64,000 nucleotides of DNA from NCBI RefSeq assembly GCF_900104115.1, contig NZ_FNJM01000007.1, positions 103,287 to 167,286 on the forward strand. Direction: 5' to 3'. Below the pieces are notes generated by a model. It saw nothing but the letters and a program-made list of their open reading frames with translations, ran no database searches and was not told the DNA's origin. Shown in pieces: positions 43,016 through 52,454 of the stretch. This stretch comes from Clostridium gasigenes. GTDB taxonomy: Bacteria > Bacillota > Clostridia > Clostridiales > Clostridiaceae. A program made the position numbers and the translations under genes. Numbering within the stretch: position 1 is the first letter of the stretch; every line of letters begins with the position of its first letter.

Positions 43016-45103
43016 TTGAAAAAATTCGATGTATATTTATATGACAGCATAAATAGGCAATATGATAGAAAAAATATGTACCTATATGAAGTTGCGACTT
43101 TGCAAGAAAAAATTGAAGATGCAACAGGAAATGAAAAAGATCAACTTAGTAAAAAGTTAAAAGACTTAATTGGTAATAAATCAAATCATGAATATAATAA
43201 AAAATTGGTAGACTATAAAAATAAAGAGAAATTATTTTTAATAGAAAATAAGAAAAAGGTCACAGAATTAAAAGGGAAACTGGATAAGACTTTGTCAACA
43301 AATGCTAAAAGGTTAGAAATAAGACTTTTTAAGGCTCGTGAAATAAAAATGTTTTATGAAAATTACGTTGACTTAACATATGATGCTGAACTAATTACTG
43401 AACAATGTAAACTGGAAATAATGCAAATACCAGCAGTAATTGAATTTGAAAAAGAAAGTATTAAAGTCTTAAATAAAGCAATAAATAAAAAAATGAATGT
43501 TAGTGAAATTGAAAATAAAAAATTCCGAGAGGAGTTTAAAAGATATAAAATACAGGAAAAGAAAAAGGTTGAAGATAGAATAAAAGAAGTTAAAATAAAA
43601 CAAAAAGATGGAATTATATCTAAAAAAGCAAAAAATAATATAATTGAAGAATTAAATAGGAAATATGATGAAACCATATTAGTAAAATCATTCGAATGTG
43701 AAAAAAAATATAATAAAGAAATTATTAAAAATAAGAAGTATGAACTTAGTAAGGTAGTTAATCAAAGGATTAATACAGTAAACGTTAATGTTTCAGATTT
43801 AAGAAGAGTATATGCAATAGAGAGTGAAAAAACATTTCCTATAATTTCATATTGTACTTTCTTAGTTCCAGGACTAGGACAATTGCTTAATAAACAATAC
43901 ATGAAATCGCTAATAATGTTCTTTATAACAATATATATATATGCTGCTGCAATACCATATGCATTAGGTTATGGAAATTATAAGGGCGATGGAATTGCAG
44001 GATTAGTTACTTTAGCAGCTAATTCAGGAAAACTTGATAGATCAATAATTTTTATGATTGAAGGAATATTGGCAATATTTTTAGTAGTAATTGCATTAAT
44101 GTTAATTTATATGTCATTTAAAGATGTTAATACTGTTGAGAAAGATGTTATAAAGGGAACTAGATATAGGGTTTGGACTGAAACTAGGCAAATAATGTTT
44201 GAAGATGGATTCCCTTATTTAGTATTATCTCCAGCAGCGATAGTTACAATATTTATTGTATTTATTCCAGTTGTAACAACAATACTTATATCATTTACAG
44301 GTATGGGACCAGAGACTCAAGCAAAGTTTGGCTGGGCCGCATTTGATAACTACAAGATGCTAATACTCGGACAGGGAATGGTAGGTTCTATATTCTGGGG
44401 AATATTAGGTTGGACAGTAATTTGGACTATAGGGGCATCTACTTTAGGAATAGGATTAGGATTTATATTAGCTATAACTCTTAATAATGATAGAATAAAA
44501 GGAAGAGCAATATTTAGGACAATATACTTATTGCCATGGGCAGTACCATCATTTTTAACAATAATGTTCTTTAGTATATTATTGGCAGATAATGGAGCAA
44601 TAGTAACTTTTTTTCAAGGGATATTTGGAGAAGGCTTCTCTATTAAAAATGATCCGTTTGTATCACGTATCGCAGTAATATGCATGCAATCTTGGCTTGG
44701 AAGTGCATATGTATTCATGCTATCTACAGGTGTTCTTCAATCAATTAGTTCAGAACTTTATGAAGCGGCAGATATAGATGGTGCTACAAATTTCAAAAAA
44801 CTAACCAAAATAACAATACCACTAGTATTATTCCAAACAGCACCTTTATTAGTTGGTCAATATGTTTTTAACTTCAATAACTTTGGGCTTATATATTTAT
44901 TTAATAGTGGTGGACCGTTTGATCCAACAAAATATGGAAATTTAGCAGGGTCTACAGACTTATTAATAACTTATATATATAAATTAACTATGGAAAACCA
45001 ATATCAAGCATTAGGTGCGGCAATTACAGTTATAATTTCAGTGGCACTTATAGGTGTTGCATATGTAGGATATAAAAATACAGATGCATTTAGGAGGGAG
45101 TAA
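43016..45103 (+). CDS. malF: MalF-type ABC permease with long N-terminal coiled-coil extension
   Basis: 695 residues, far longer than usual Gram-positive MalF (about 430-450). Residues 1-270 are very rich in Lys, Glu and Asn and read as a cytoplasmic coiled coil. A module of about 100 residues with two helices follows (VPGLGQLLNKQYMKSLIMFF, then IIFMIEGILAIFLVVIALML). From about residue 395 comes the MalF core, with LSPAAIVTIFIVFIPVVTT, the permease helices and the EAA loop YEAADIDGATNFKKLTKITIP that contacts the ATPase. The start is TTG after AAGGGGGG, seven bases away. The extension is continuous and in frame, so it is a real fusion rather than a mis-start. Confidence 0.85.
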   Translation: MKKFDVYLYDSINRQYDRKNMYLYEVATLQEKIEDATGNEKDQLSKKLKDLIGNKSNHEYNKKLVDYKNKEKLFLIENKKKVTELKGKLDKTLSTNAKRLEIRLFKAREIKMFYENYVDLTYDAELITEQCKLEIMQIPAVIEFEKESIKVLNKAINKKMNVSEIENKKFREEFKRYKIQEKKKVEDRIKEVKIKQKDGIISKKAKNNIIEELNRKYDETILVKSFECEKKYNKEIIKNKKYELSKVVNQRINTVNVNVSDLRRVYAIESEKTFPIISYCTFLVPGLGQLLNKQYMKSLIMFFITIYIYAAAIPYALGYGNYKGDGIAGLVTLAANSGKLDRSIIFMIEGILAIFLVVIALMLIYMSFKDVNTVEKDVIKGTRYRVWTETRQIMFEDGFPYLVLSPAAIVTIFIVFIPVVTTILISFTGMGPETQAKFGWAAFDNYKMLILGQGMVGSIFWGILGWTVIWTIGASTLGIGLGFILAITLNNDRIKGRAIFRTIYLLPWAVPSFLTIMFFSILLADNGAIVTFFQGIFGEGFSIKNDPFVSRIAVICMQSWLGSAYVFMLSTGVLQSISSELYEAADIDGATNFKKLTKITIPLVLFQTAPLLVGQYVFNFNNFGLIYLFNSGGPFDPTKYGNLAGSTDLLITYIYKLTMENQYQALGAAITVIISVALIGVAYVGYKNTDAFRRE

Positions 45104-45108
45104 TAGAT

Positions 45109-46041
45109 ATGAGTATGATAGAGACTAAAAAGGTAAAAAAACCAAAGATATTTAAGAAAAGAAAAAAGAATAACTTATATCTTTCTGATAAGCCACCTCT
45201 TAATTTAGGAGGGAAAATTACTTTAGGTGTATCATATGTATTTCTAATTATTTGGTCTATAATAGTATTAGCACCAATATTTCAAATTGCTGTTTCATCA
45301 TTTAATGGTGGGCAAGCAAGTAGAATTATAATAGGTGGAGAATTTATATTCTCGTTAAAACATTTTAAATTATTATTTGCTGAGACTGAGTATGTTAGAT
45401 GGGTATTTAATACATTATATATTAGTATAGCTACAGTTATAATAGTAGTAGTAATGGTATCATTTACTGGTTATGCTTATTCAAGATATAGATTTAAAGG
45501 TAAAAAAGCATCGTTATTGACAGTAATGTTAGTACAAACTATACCAACATTTGCAGGTCTTACAGCATTTTTCACAATGTCCTCAATTATATCAGACATA
45601 GTGCCAGTGTTTTCAAGACAAATGATGCTTATCCTTATATATTCAGGCGGCGGTATAGCTGGTAATACTATTATATTAAAAGGATATTTAGATTCAATAT
45701 CTATGGAGCTAGATGATGCAGCTAAAATAGATGGCTGTTCTAATATGAAGATATATAGATTAATAATTATGCCTATAGCAAAACCTATGCTATCAATTAT
45801 AGCATTATGGTCATTCATAGGACCTTTTGGTGACTACATGCTACCGAAGATATTACTAAATTCTTCAAAAGACTATACTTTGGCAGCGGGCTTACGTACA
45901 TTAATAACAGATCAAAGAACTTTAAATGAACCAGCTTTTGCAGCAGGAGCGCTTTTAATAGCAATTCCAATAGTAATATTATTCATTGTATTACAAAAGC
46001 AATTAGTTTCAGGTTTATCAAATGGAGCTACAAAAGGATAG
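45109..46041 (+). CDS. malG: MalG-type ABC permease
   Basis: 310 residues with six transmembrane helices, preceded by a very basic N-terminal tail (about 1-35, KKVKKPKIFKKRKKNN). The EAA loop ELDDAAKIDGCSNMKIYRLIIMPIAKP is present. The C-terminus LVSGLSNGATKG is the usual MalG ending. It starts five bases after the malF stop, with TTAGGAGGGAG as ribosome site, and pairs with MalF to form the channel for maltodextrins. Confidence 0.92.
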   Translation: MSMIETKKVKKPKIFKKRKKNNLYLSDKPPLNLGGKITLGVSYVFLIIWSIIVLAPIFQIAVSSFNGGQASRIIIGGEFIFSLKHFKLLFAETEYVRWVFNTLYISIATVIIVVVMVSFTGYAYSRYRFKGKKASLLTVMLVQTIPTFAGLTAFFTMSSIISDIVPVFSRQMMLILIYSGGGIAGNTIILKGYLDSISMELDDAAKIDGCSNMKIYRLIIMPIAKPMLSIIALWSFIGPFGDYMLPKILLNSSKDYTLAAGLRTLITDQRTLNEPAFAAGALLIAIPIVILFIVLQKQLVSGLSNGATKG

Positions 46042-46059
46042 AATAGGAGGATGATAGAG

Positions 46060-47142
46060 ATGAAAGTAACATTAAATAATATAGGTAAAAAATATGAAAG
46101 TAGAGAAGATTTTACTTTAAGAAATATAAATTTAGAAATTGAAGATAAAGAATTTTGCGTAATTTTAGGACCTTCAGGATGTGGTAAAACTACATTATTA
46201 CGTATGATAGCGGGACTTAACTCAATAACAGAAGGTGATTTAGTATTTGGTGAAAAAAGGGTAAATAAATTAGCATCAAAGGATAGAGATATAGCTATGG
46301 TATTCCAATCATATGCTCTATATCCTCATATGACAGTTTATGATAATATGGCATTTTCTTTATCAATGAGAAAAGAAAGAAAAAATATTATAAATGAACG
46401 TGTTATGGAAGCTGCTAAATTACTTCAAATAGAAAATTATTTATATTCAAAGCCATCAGACATATCTGGTGGACAAAGGCAAAGGGTTGCATTGGGCCGT
46501 GCTATAGTTAGAAAGCCTAGTGTATTCTTAATGGATGAGCCATTATCTAATCTTGATGCGAAACTTCGTGAACATATGAGAGTTGAATTAGTTAGAATTC
46601 ATAAGGCATTAGGAACTACATCTATATATGTAACTCATGACCAAATAGAAGCTATGACAATGGCAACTAAAATAGTTCTTATGAATGATGGTAAAATTCA
46701 ACAAGTTGGAAAACCATATGAATTTTATGAAAAACCTCAAAATATGTTTGTTGCAAAGTTTATAGGGTCACCAACAATAAATTTAATAAAAGGTAAAATA
46801 TCAGGTGATAAGTTTATATCAGAAGATGGATTAATTAGTATTACTCAAAAGGGCGAAAATTTAAAAGCAGTAACTGATTATAACGGAAAGGATATATATT
46901 TAGGAGTAAGATCTGAAAGATTTATAACAGGGAAAAATGTTGAACAATTTAAATGTGTAATTGATGTTATAGAAGTTTTAGGAAAAGAGAAAAACTTATT
47001 TGTTAAGTTAAGCAGTGGAAAGGACCTTGTAATTACAGTTCCAGGTCATTATGATTATGAAGTAGGGGAAAAACATGTATTTGGATTTGATTCAGAGGCA
47101 TTACATTTCTTCGATGCTGAAACAAAAGAGAGGATAAATTAA
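46060..47142 (+). CDS. Sugar ABC transporter ATP-binding protein (MsmX/MalK type)
   Basis: 360 residues. The Walker A GPSGCGKTT (about 37-45), Q-loop MVFQSYALYPHMTVYDN, signature SGGQRQRVALGRAIVRKP, Walker B VFLMDEPLSNLD and H-loop YVTHDQ are complete, and a C-terminal TOBE-type regulatory region follows (about 240-360). An ATG at 46051 directly abuts AGGAGG. The ATG at 46060 has the correct nine-base spacing and gives MKVTLNNIGKKY. It is the only sugar-ABC ATPase in the window, so it may energise both this and the second permease pair at 53810-55590, as MsmX does for several importers. Confidence 0.92.
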   Translation: MKVTLNNIGKKYESREDFTLRNINLEIEDKEFCVILGPSGCGKTTLLRMIAGLNSITEGDLVFGEKRVNKLASKDRDIAMVFQSYALYPHMTVYDNMAFSLSMRKERKNIINERVMEAAKLLQIENYLYSKPSDISGGQRQRVALGRAIVRKPSVFLMDEPLSNLDAKLREHMRVELVRIHKALGTTSIYVTHDQIEAMTMATKIVLMNDGKIQQVGKPYEFYEKPQNMFVAKFIGSPTINLIKGKISGDKFISEDGLISITQKGENLKAVTDYNGKDIYLGVRSERFITGKNVEQFKCVIDVIEVLGKEKNLFVKLSSGKDLVITVPGHYDYEVGEKHVFGFDSEALHFFDAETKERIN

Positions 47143-47209
47143 CTGGTATTTTAATATAATAAGTAAGAATAAGAGCTTAGCGTTTAAAATACAATAAGAG
47201 GTGTAATTT

Positions 47210-48226
47210 ATGCAAATTAATGATATAGCAAAACTTGCAGGAGTTGGAGTTGGAACAGTTTCAAGAGTTATAAATAATCATTCACAAGTAAGTGATAAAA
47301 CAAGAGAAAAGGTTCAAAAAGTTATAGATGACAATAACTATGTTCCAAATAATAGTGCAAGAATTTTAAAAATGAATAATACAAAAAACATCGGAGTATT
47401 AGTTAGAGGGGTATTTAATCCCTTCTTCTCTGAAATAATAGATACAATGAGAAAAGATATAGAGAAAGCTGGATATTTTATGGTTCTTCATCAAAGTGAT
47501 TTAGGTGATTCAAAAGAAGAATTAAATGATATTATAGCGTTTATAAAAGAAAGTAAATTACAAGGATTAATTTATCTTGGAGCTCAGATTGAAGGATTAG
47601 ATAATGAGACTTTTAAAAGGCTAAAAATTCCTTTAATATTTACATCAGCAAATACAGTATATGATGAAAATATAGATACATTTTCTACAATAACAATTGA
47701 AAATGCTAAGTCAGCTTATACAGGAGTAAATTATTTAATAAAGAAAGGTCACAAGGAAATTGCAATAATTCTTGGTGATGAAAATGATAGCGGAATAAGT
47801 AAAAAAAGATTTGAAGGGTACCTTAAAGCATTAGGTGATAATAACATAATGTTTAAAGAGTATAACGTAATTTATGGAGAATATGGATACGAAGGATCTT
47901 ATATTAAAACTAAGGAATTACTTAATAATAATCCAAATGTTACTGCTATATTTGCAATATCAGATATTATGGCAGTTGGAGCTGCAAAAGCAATAACCGA
48001 TAGAGGATTAGTACCAGGAAAAGAGATATCCTTAATGGGTTTTGATGGAATGGATATTACTAAATATTATACGCCTTCAATTACGACAATAGAGCAACCT
48101 AAAAAAGAAATAGCAGTGTTTACTACAAAGGTTCTTTTCGATATGTTAAAAGGTGACTGCGGTAATAAGCATTTAATATTAGAAACTAAGCTAATTGAAA
48201 GAGATTCTTGTAACGATATTAACTAG
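47210..48226 (+). CDS. LacI family transcriptional regulator
   Basis: 338 residues. The N-terminal helix-turn-helix MQINDIAKLAGVGVGTVSRVINNHSQVSD and hinge helix (NNSARILKMN) are followed by a periplasmic-binding-protein-like effector domain (about 60-330, NIGVLVRGVFNPFFSEI, GLIYLGAQ, FAISDIMAVGAAKAI, MGFDGMDIT). It is probably a MalR-like repressor or regulator of the maltodextrin genes, responding to maltose or a related sugar. AGAGGTG precedes the ATG. It is transcribed in line with the transporter and is followed by a hairpin before malQ. Confidence 0.9.
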   Translation: MQINDIAKLAGVGVGTVSRVINNHSQVSDKTREKVQKVIDDNNYVPNNSARILKMNNTKNIGVLVRGVFNPFFSEIIDTMRKDIEKAGYFMVLHQSDLGDSKEELNDIIAFIKESKLQGLIYLGAQIEGLDNETFKRLKIPLIFTSANTVYDENIDTFSTITIENAKSAYTGVNYLIKKGHKEIAIILGDENDSGISKKRFEGYLKALGDNNIMFKEYNVIYGEYGYEGSYIKTKELLNNNPNVTAIFAISDIMAVGAAKAITDRGLVPGKEISLMGFDGMDITKYYTPSITTIEQPKKEIAVFTTKVLFDMLKGDCGNKHLILETKLIERDSCNDIN

Positions 48227-48253
48227 ATAAACATATTCTATGCAGAGGAAGGG

Positions 48254-48290
48254 CTAAAGAAAGCATATGAAAAATGGATGCTTTCTTTAG
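48254..48290 (+). promoter_or_regulatory. Hairpin between the LacI-type gene and malQ
   Basis: CTAAAGAAAGCAT pairs perfectly with ATGCTTTCTTTAG (13 bp, 11-nt loop). The T residues are in the stem and none follow, so it is a poor terminator and may be a processing or stabilising site. Confidence 0.55.
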
Positions 48291-48320
48291 ACTAAATTAT
48301 GATAAAAAGGGGAAAGTGAA

Positions 48321-49799
48321 ATGGAAAGAAGTAGTGGGATATTAATGCATATAGCCTCATTGCCGAGTAAATTCGGAATCGGTTCCATAGGGAAAGACGC
48401 ATATAGGTTTGTAGATTTTTTAAAAACAGCAGGACAAAAATACTGGCAGATATTACCTCTAGGACACACGAGTTATGGAGATTCTCCATATCAATGTTTT
48501 TCTGCTTTTGCAGGTAATCCGCATTTTATAGATTTTAATCTTTTAAAAGAAGAAGGATTATTAAAAGAAGAAGATTATAATAATATAAACTTTGGAAAAG
48601 AAGACGATAAAATTGATTATTCAATTATTTTTCTAGAAAGACAAAAGGTTTTTAAAATAGCCTTTGATAATTTCGAAAAGGTAAGATGTAATGAATTTGA
48701 AATATTTAAAGAAGAAAATAAGTTTTGGTTAGAAGAGTACAGTTTATATATGGCTATAAAGGAGCATTTTAATTTAAAATCATGGCAAGAATGGGATGAA
48801 GATATTAGAATAAGAAAATATTCATCAATGAAAAAATATAAGTATATTTTAAAATATGAAATTGAGTATTGGAACTTTATACAATATAAATTTTTTCAAC
48901 AGTGGGAAGAATTAAAAGTTTATGCAAACAAAAATAATGTTTCTATTATTGGAGATATTCCAATTTATGTAGCAGAGGATAGTAGCGATATTTGGGCTAA
49001 TCCTAAAATGTTTAAAATGGATAAAAATATGAAGCCAAAAGTTGTATCCGGTTGTCCTCCAGATTCATTTTCAATTACAGGACAGTTATGGGGAAATCCT
49101 ATATATGATTGGGATGCAATGGAGAAGGATAATTATAGCTGGTGGGTACTTAGAATAAAAGAAAGCTTTAAGCTTTATGATGTAGTTAGAATAGATCACT
49201 TTAGGGGCTTTGAAGCATATTGGGAAGTTCCATATGGTGATAAAACAGCTGAAGATGGGAAATGGGTCAAAGGACCTGCAATGAAATTAATTAATGCTAT
49301 AAAAAAAGAATTGGGAGATTTAAATATTATAGCAGAGGATTTAGGATTTTTAACTAAAGAGGTTTTAAAGTTTAAAGAAGAATCTGGATATCCTGGTATG
49401 AAGGTGCTTCAATTTGCATTTGGTGAAGAAGATAGTGACTATCTTCCACATAATTATCCAGTGAAATGTGTTGCTTATACAGGAACACATGATAATGATA
49501 CTTTTAAAGGGTGGATGGAAAAGACAGGACAAAGTAATGAAGTTAAAAATGCTAAGAAGTATTTACCATTAACAAATGAAGAAGGATATAACATTGGATT
49601 CATTAGAGGTGTATGGAGCTCAGTTAGTTATTTAGCAATTGCGCCAATGCAGGATTTTTTAAATCTTGGTAATGAAGCAAGAATAAATTTACCGTCAACT
49701 TTAGGTGGAAACTGGAAGTGGCGGGCAACAGAAGAAGAATTAAGTACTGAATTAGCAAAAAATATATATAAAATAACAAAAAGATATGGGAGGATTTAA
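48321..49799 (+). CDS. malQ: 4-alpha-glucanotransferase (amylomaltase), first copy
   Basis: 492 residues, GH77. Transfers maltosyl and longer units between maltodextrins, releasing glucose. SSGILMHIASLPSKFGIGSIG opens the protein; WQILPLGHTSYGDSPYQC, VRIDHFRGFEAYWEVP (nucleophile Asp), IIAEDLGFLT (acid/base Glu) and YTGTHDNDT (third Asp) are the catalytic motifs. AAAAGGGG precedes the ATG. Only three bases separate it from glgP, and the two form the classic maltodextrin-degrading pair. A close paralogue lies at 55654. Confidence 0.96.
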   Translation: MERSSGILMHIASLPSKFGIGSIGKDAYRFVDFLKTAGQKYWQILPLGHTSYGDSPYQCFSAFAGNPHFIDFNLLKEEGLLKEEDYNNINFGKEDDKIDYSIIFLERQKVFKIAFDNFEKVRCNEFEIFKEENKFWLEEYSLYMAIKEHFNLKSWQEWDEDIRIRKYSSMKKYKYILKYEIEYWNFIQYKFFQQWEELKVYANKNNVSIIGDIPIYVAEDSSDIWANPKMFKMDKNMKPKVVSGCPPDSFSITGQLWGNPIYDWDAMEKDNYSWWVLRIKESFKLYDVVRIDHFRGFEAYWEVPYGDKTAEDGKWVKGPAMKLINAIKKELGDLNIIAEDLGFLTKEVLKFKEESGYPGMKVLQFAFGEEDSDYLPHNYPVKCVAYTGTHDNDTFKGWMEKTGQSNEVKNAKKYLPLTNEEGYNIGFIRGVWSSVSYLAIAPMQDFLNLGNEARINLPSTLGGNWKWRATEEELSTELAKNIYKITKRYGRI

Positions 49800-49802
49800 A
49801 TT

Positions 49803-52163
49803 ATGGATAAAATAGCTATGAAAAATGATATTGAAAAACAACTAAAAATCAAATATGGAGTAGGAATTGAAGAGGCAACAGGTGGAGAAATTTTCTCAGC
49901 TCTATCAACTTCATTAATGGGATTAGTAGTAGATAATTGGAAAGATACAAAAGAAGTTTATTCAACTGGAAAGCAAGCTTATTATTTATCAGCTGAATAC
50001 TTAATGGGAAGAGCTCTTGGAAATAACTTAATAAGTTTAGGTATATATGAAGAAGTAGAAGAGTTATTAAAAGAACTTGGGGTTGATATAAATGCAATTG
50101 AGGAAAGTGAAGAAGATGCAGCTCTTGGAAATGGTGGTCTTGGAAGACTTGCAGCTTGCTTTATAGATTCAGCAGCAGCTATGGAAGTTCCGCTTCAAGG
50201 TTATGGAATAAGATATTCAAATGGATTATTTAAGCAAAAATTTGAAAATGGTTTCCAATATGAAGAGGCTGATAGCTGGTTAACTTATGGTGATCCTTGG
50301 AGTATTAGACGTGAACGTGAAATAGTAGAAGTTGAATTTGCAGATATGAAGGTAAAAGCAGTTCCTTATGATACACCGATTATAGGTTATAAGAGTAATA
50401 ATATTAATACTTTAAGATTATGGAAATGTGAAGCAATAGAAGAATTTGATTTCAATTCATTTAATGAAGGAAAATATACTAAATCAATAAAACTTAAAAA
50501 TAAAGCTGATGATGTTTCAAGAGTATTATACCCAAATGATGATATGAGAGCTGGGAAGCTTTTAAGATTAAAACAACAATACTTCTTAGTAAGTGCATCA
50601 ATCCAAGATATAATTTCAAAACATGTGAGTTTACATGGGGAAGAATTTAAAGAGTTTGCTAAACTTCATGCAGTTCAATTAAATGATACTCATCCAGTTT
50701 TAGCAATACCAGAATTTATAAGAATTTTAGTAGATAAATATAATGTGGAAATAGATGAAGCAATTGAAATATCAAAGAAAGTATTTGCATATACAAACCA
50801 TACTATATTAGCAGAAGCCTTAGAAAAGTGGGATAGAAGCTTAATAGTAAAAATATGCCCAAGAATATTTGAAATTATAAAAGTTATAGATGAAAAGTTT
50901 ATAGCAGAGCTTAAAGTTAAAGGTTATAGCAAAATTGAAATAGATGAATTTAGAATAATAAATAAAGGTGTAGTTAGAATGGCGAACCTTGCAATTTATA
51001 TAGGTTTTGCAGTAAATGGAGTTGCTCAATTACACACAGACATTTTAAAAGATACAGAGCTTAACAATTGGTATAAATTATATCCAAGCAAATTCCAAAA
51101 CAAAACAAACGGAATTACACAAAGAAGATGGCTTAGATCTTGTAATAAAGAATTATCAGCATTAATAACAGAACTGTTAGGAAATGAAGATTGGGTTAAA
51201 AATTTAGCATTGCTTAAAGATCTTGAAAAGTTTAAAGATGATGAAGCGGTATTAACTAGATTTATGGATATAAAACATGAGAAGAAAGTTCAGTTAGCTA
51301 AATATCTAAAAGAAGTAGATGGAATAGAAGTAGATCCAAGTTCATTATTTGATATTCAAGTAAAAAGACTACATGAATATAAGAGACAATTACTAAATAC
51401 TTTATATATTTTAGATTTATATTACAGAATAAAAGAAAATCCTGAAATGAAGATTCCAAAATCAACATTTATTTATGGTGCTAAGGCATTCCCAGGTTAT
51501 AAGAGAGCTAAGGGAATAATTAAATTCACAAATGATATAGCAAACTTAATAAATAATGATAAAGATATAGATGGAAAAATTAAAGTTGTATTTGTAGAAA
51601 ACTATAGAGTTTCTTATGCAGAAAAGCTATTCCCAGCTGCAGATGTTTCAAAACAAATATCAACTGCAGGTAAGGAAGCTTCAGGAACAGGAAATATGAA
51701 GTTTATGTTAAATGGAACTCCAACAGTTGGAACTTATGATGGAGCAAATGTTGAAATTGTAAGAGAAAGTGGAGAAGATAATAACTTTATATTCGGATTA
51801 AGAATTGAAGATATAGAAAAAATAAAATCAGAATATAATTCTAAGGAATATTATGAAAAGGATCCATCATTAAAGAGAGTTATAGATACATTAATAGATG
51901 GAACATTTGATGATGAAGGAATGGGCTATTATAAAGATTTATATAATTCTTTAGTAAATGAAAATGATCAGTATTATCTTTTAGCAGATTTTGAAAGTAT
52001 GAAAAAAGCAGAAGATCAAGTATTTGAAGCTTATGCAGATAAAATGAGATGGGCTAAAATATGTTTTGAGAATACTTGCAATGCTGGAATATTTTCAAGT
52101 GATAGAACAATATTAGAATATTGTTCAGATATTTGGAATATAAAATCTACTAGGAATAATTAA
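49803..52163 (+). CDS. glgP: Glycogen/maltodextrin phosphorylase
   Basis: 786 residues, GT35. Releases glucose 1-phosphate from alpha-1,4-glucans. The N-terminal domain has YLSAEYLMGRALGNN and AALGNGGLGRLAACF. NKTNGITQRRW and VKRLHEYKRQ lie mid-chain, and the PLP-binding region AGKEASGTGNMKFMLNGTPTVGTYDGANVEI is intact. Regulatory phosphorylation segments of animal enzymes are absent, as in bacteria. GGGAGG precedes the ATG and the gene follows malQ at once. Cytoplasmic; feeds glycolysis. Confidence 0.96.
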   Translation: MDKIAMKNDIEKQLKIKYGVGIEEATGGEIFSALSTSLMGLVVDNWKDTKEVYSTGKQAYYLSAEYLMGRALGNNLISLGIYEEVEELLKELGVDINAIEESEEDAALGNGGLGRLAACFIDSAAAMEVPLQGYGIRYSNGLFKQKFENGFQYEEADSWLTYGDPWSIRREREIVEVEFADMKVKAVPYDTPIIGYKSNNINTLRLWKCEAIEEFDFNSFNEGKYTKSIKLKNKADDVSRVLYPNDDMRAGKLLRLKQQYFLVSASIQDIISKHVSLHGEEFKEFAKLHAVQLNDTHPVLAIPEFIRILVDKYNVEIDEAIEISKKVFAYTNHTILAEALEKWDRSLIVKICPRIFEIIKVIDEKFIAELKVKGYSKIEIDEFRIINKGVVRMANLAIYIGFAVNGVAQLHTDILKDTELNNWYKLYPSKFQNKTNGITQRRWLRSCNKELSALITELLGNEDWVKNLALLKDLEKFKDDEAVLTRFMDIKHEKKVQLAKYLKEVDGIEVDPSSLFDIQVKRLHEYKRQLLNTLYILDLYYRIKENPEMKIPKSTFIYGAKAFPGYKRAKGIIKFTNDIANLINNDKDIDGKIKVVFVENYRVSYAEKLFPAADVSKQISTAGKEASGTGNMKFMLNGTPTVGTYDGANVEIVRESGEDNNFIFGLRIEDIEKIKSEYNSKEYYEKDPSLKRVIDTLIDGTFDDEGMGYYKDLYNSLVNENDQYYLLADFESMKKAEDQVFEAYADKMRWAKICFENTCNAGIFSSDRTILEYCSDIWNIKSTRNN

Positions 52164-52185
52164 TTGTAGATTCATATAAATACCT

Positions 52186-52221
52186 TATGGAAAGGCAACC
52201 AATTTTGGTTGCCTTTCCATA
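52186..52221. terminator. Strong hairpin after glgP
   Basis: TATGGAAAGGCAACCAA pairs perfectly with TTGGTTGCCTTTCCATA (17 bp, 2-nt centre), but no T run follows. It probably ends or processes the first sugar operon. Confidence 0.65.
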
Positions 52222-52321
52222 TAAAATTAGATGTAAAAATATAGGATTTATTACAGTATTATAATAAAAATACCGATGAAAAAATATTATATAATAATGG
52301 TATTTTGATGAGATATTATAG

Positions 52322-52371
52322 ATAAACTTTAGTAAGTATGTAAAGTTTATAATTTGTTTGGAAAAGTTTAT
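52322..52371 (+). promoter_or_regulatory. Operator-like inverted repeat and third half-site before the second sugar operon
   Basis: ATAAACTTTA (52322-52331) and TAAAGTTTAT (52341-52350) form a perfect 10-bp inverted repeat spaced by nine bases, and AAAGTTTAT recurs at 52363-52371. A possible -35 (TTTACA, 52380-52385) follows. This looks like a regulator binding region; the binder is unknown. Confidence 0.45.
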
Positions 52372-52454
52372 TTATAGTGTTTACAATTTTCCTATAAGAT
52401 AATAAATTATTTTAAATAATTTTTTATATCTATTAAAATTTGGGAGGGGTATTT

